Shown piece after piece: positions 5,313-5,514 of a DNA stretch of 5,514 bases; position 1 is the first letter of the stretch; each line of letters opens with the position of its first letter. The notes below the pieces were generated by a model. That model was given only the letters and a program-made list of their open reading frames with translations, was not told the DNA's origin and made no database searches. The stretch is from Candidatus Omnitrophota bacterium. Its GTDB lineage: Bacteria > Ratteibacteria > UBA8468 > B48-G9 > JAFGKM01. The stretch is taken from positions 9,103 through 14,616 of the forward strand of contig JAMWCA010000018.1 of the NCBI GenBank assembly GCA_023819545.1, written 5' to 3'. The translations under genes were made by a program, and so were the position numbers.

Positions 5313-5514
5313 ATGAGAAATAAAAATTTTGGTGGTTATACTCTAAGCGAATATCTTGGAGGTGGTTTATACACAAAAGTTTATAAAGCATATTCTTTTC
5401 TTGCAAAACCACCTTATGGAAATCCTGTTGCTATAAAAATTTTATATTTACGCGGTAGCATAGTTGAAAGGAATAAACTTATAAAGCAATTTGAAAGAGA
5501 AGCTGAAATAGCAA
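5313..5514 (+). CDS. Hanks-type serine/threonine protein kinase, N-terminal part only
   Basis: Only the first 67 codons lie in the window and the frame runs open off the edge. FGGYTLSEYLGGGLYTKVYKA is strand 1, glycine loop and strand 2. PVAIKIL carries the ATP-anchoring lysine (K42). FEREAEIA is the start of helix C, with E63 the likely partner of K42. The loop reads G16-G17-G18-L-Y-T21, so the third glycine of GxGxxG is threonine. The strand 2-3 connection is a few residues longer than usual. There is no N-terminal extension or membrane segment before the kinase domain. ATG 5313 follows the phosphatase stop by two bases and has no Shine-Dalgarno site, so the two are probably translationally coupled. 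Substrates, activity and any C-terminal sensor domain cannot be judged here. Confidence 0.85.
   Translation, partial: MRNKNFGGYTLSEYLGGGLYTKVYKAYSFLAKPPYGNPVAIKILYLRGSIVERNKLIKQFEREAEIA

Overview
This window is strongly AT-rich bacterial chromosome. Codon choice leans to AGA for Arg, ATA for Ile and AAA for Lys, and the proteins are rich in Lys, Ile, Phe and Glu. A Tol trans-envelope gene set (tolQ, tolR, a tolA-like gene, tolB) shows that the host is a diderm with an outer membrane. The general style, with compact genes, stop-start junctions of 0-2 bp and eukaryote-like signalling genes, resembles an AT-rich, possibly thermophilic or uncultured lineage. I cannot name the taxon from the sequence.

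Layout. A small FmdB-type zinc-ribbon gene lies on the minus strand at 44-274. It diverges from a plus-strand block across a short intergenic region (275-380) that holds a promoter-like element for each direction. The plus-strand block runs tolQ (381-1013), tolR (997-1389), tolA-like (1347-2111), tolB (2112-3326) and an EamA/DMT permease (3329-4198). These genes overlap or abut, so they look like one operon. After a 59-bp gap with a good sigma70-like promoter and a ribosome binding site comes a second unit: secG (4258-4569), a PPP-family (PP1/PP2A-like) phosphatase (4576-5310) and the first 67 codons of a Hanks-type Ser/Thr kinase (5313 to the window edge).

How the genes work together. TolQ-TolR-TolA form the inner-membrane, proton-driven motor and TolB is the periplasmic partner. 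Pal, the usual outer-membrane anchor, is not in the window; a DMT permease occupies its usual place after tolB. SecG belongs to the SecYEG translocon. The phosphatase and kinase are two bases apart and probably act as an opposing reversible Ser/Thr phosphorylation pair, co-transcribed from the secG promoter.

The most noteworthy points are the phosphatase-kinase pair next to secG, the missing pal, a probable leaderless tolQ start, the general lack of Shine-Dalgarno sequences inside operons, and the long tolR/tolA overlap that coincides with an in-frame A AAA AAA heptamer. No mobile element, CRISPR array, rRNA or tRNA was seen. I found no clearly undescribed system.
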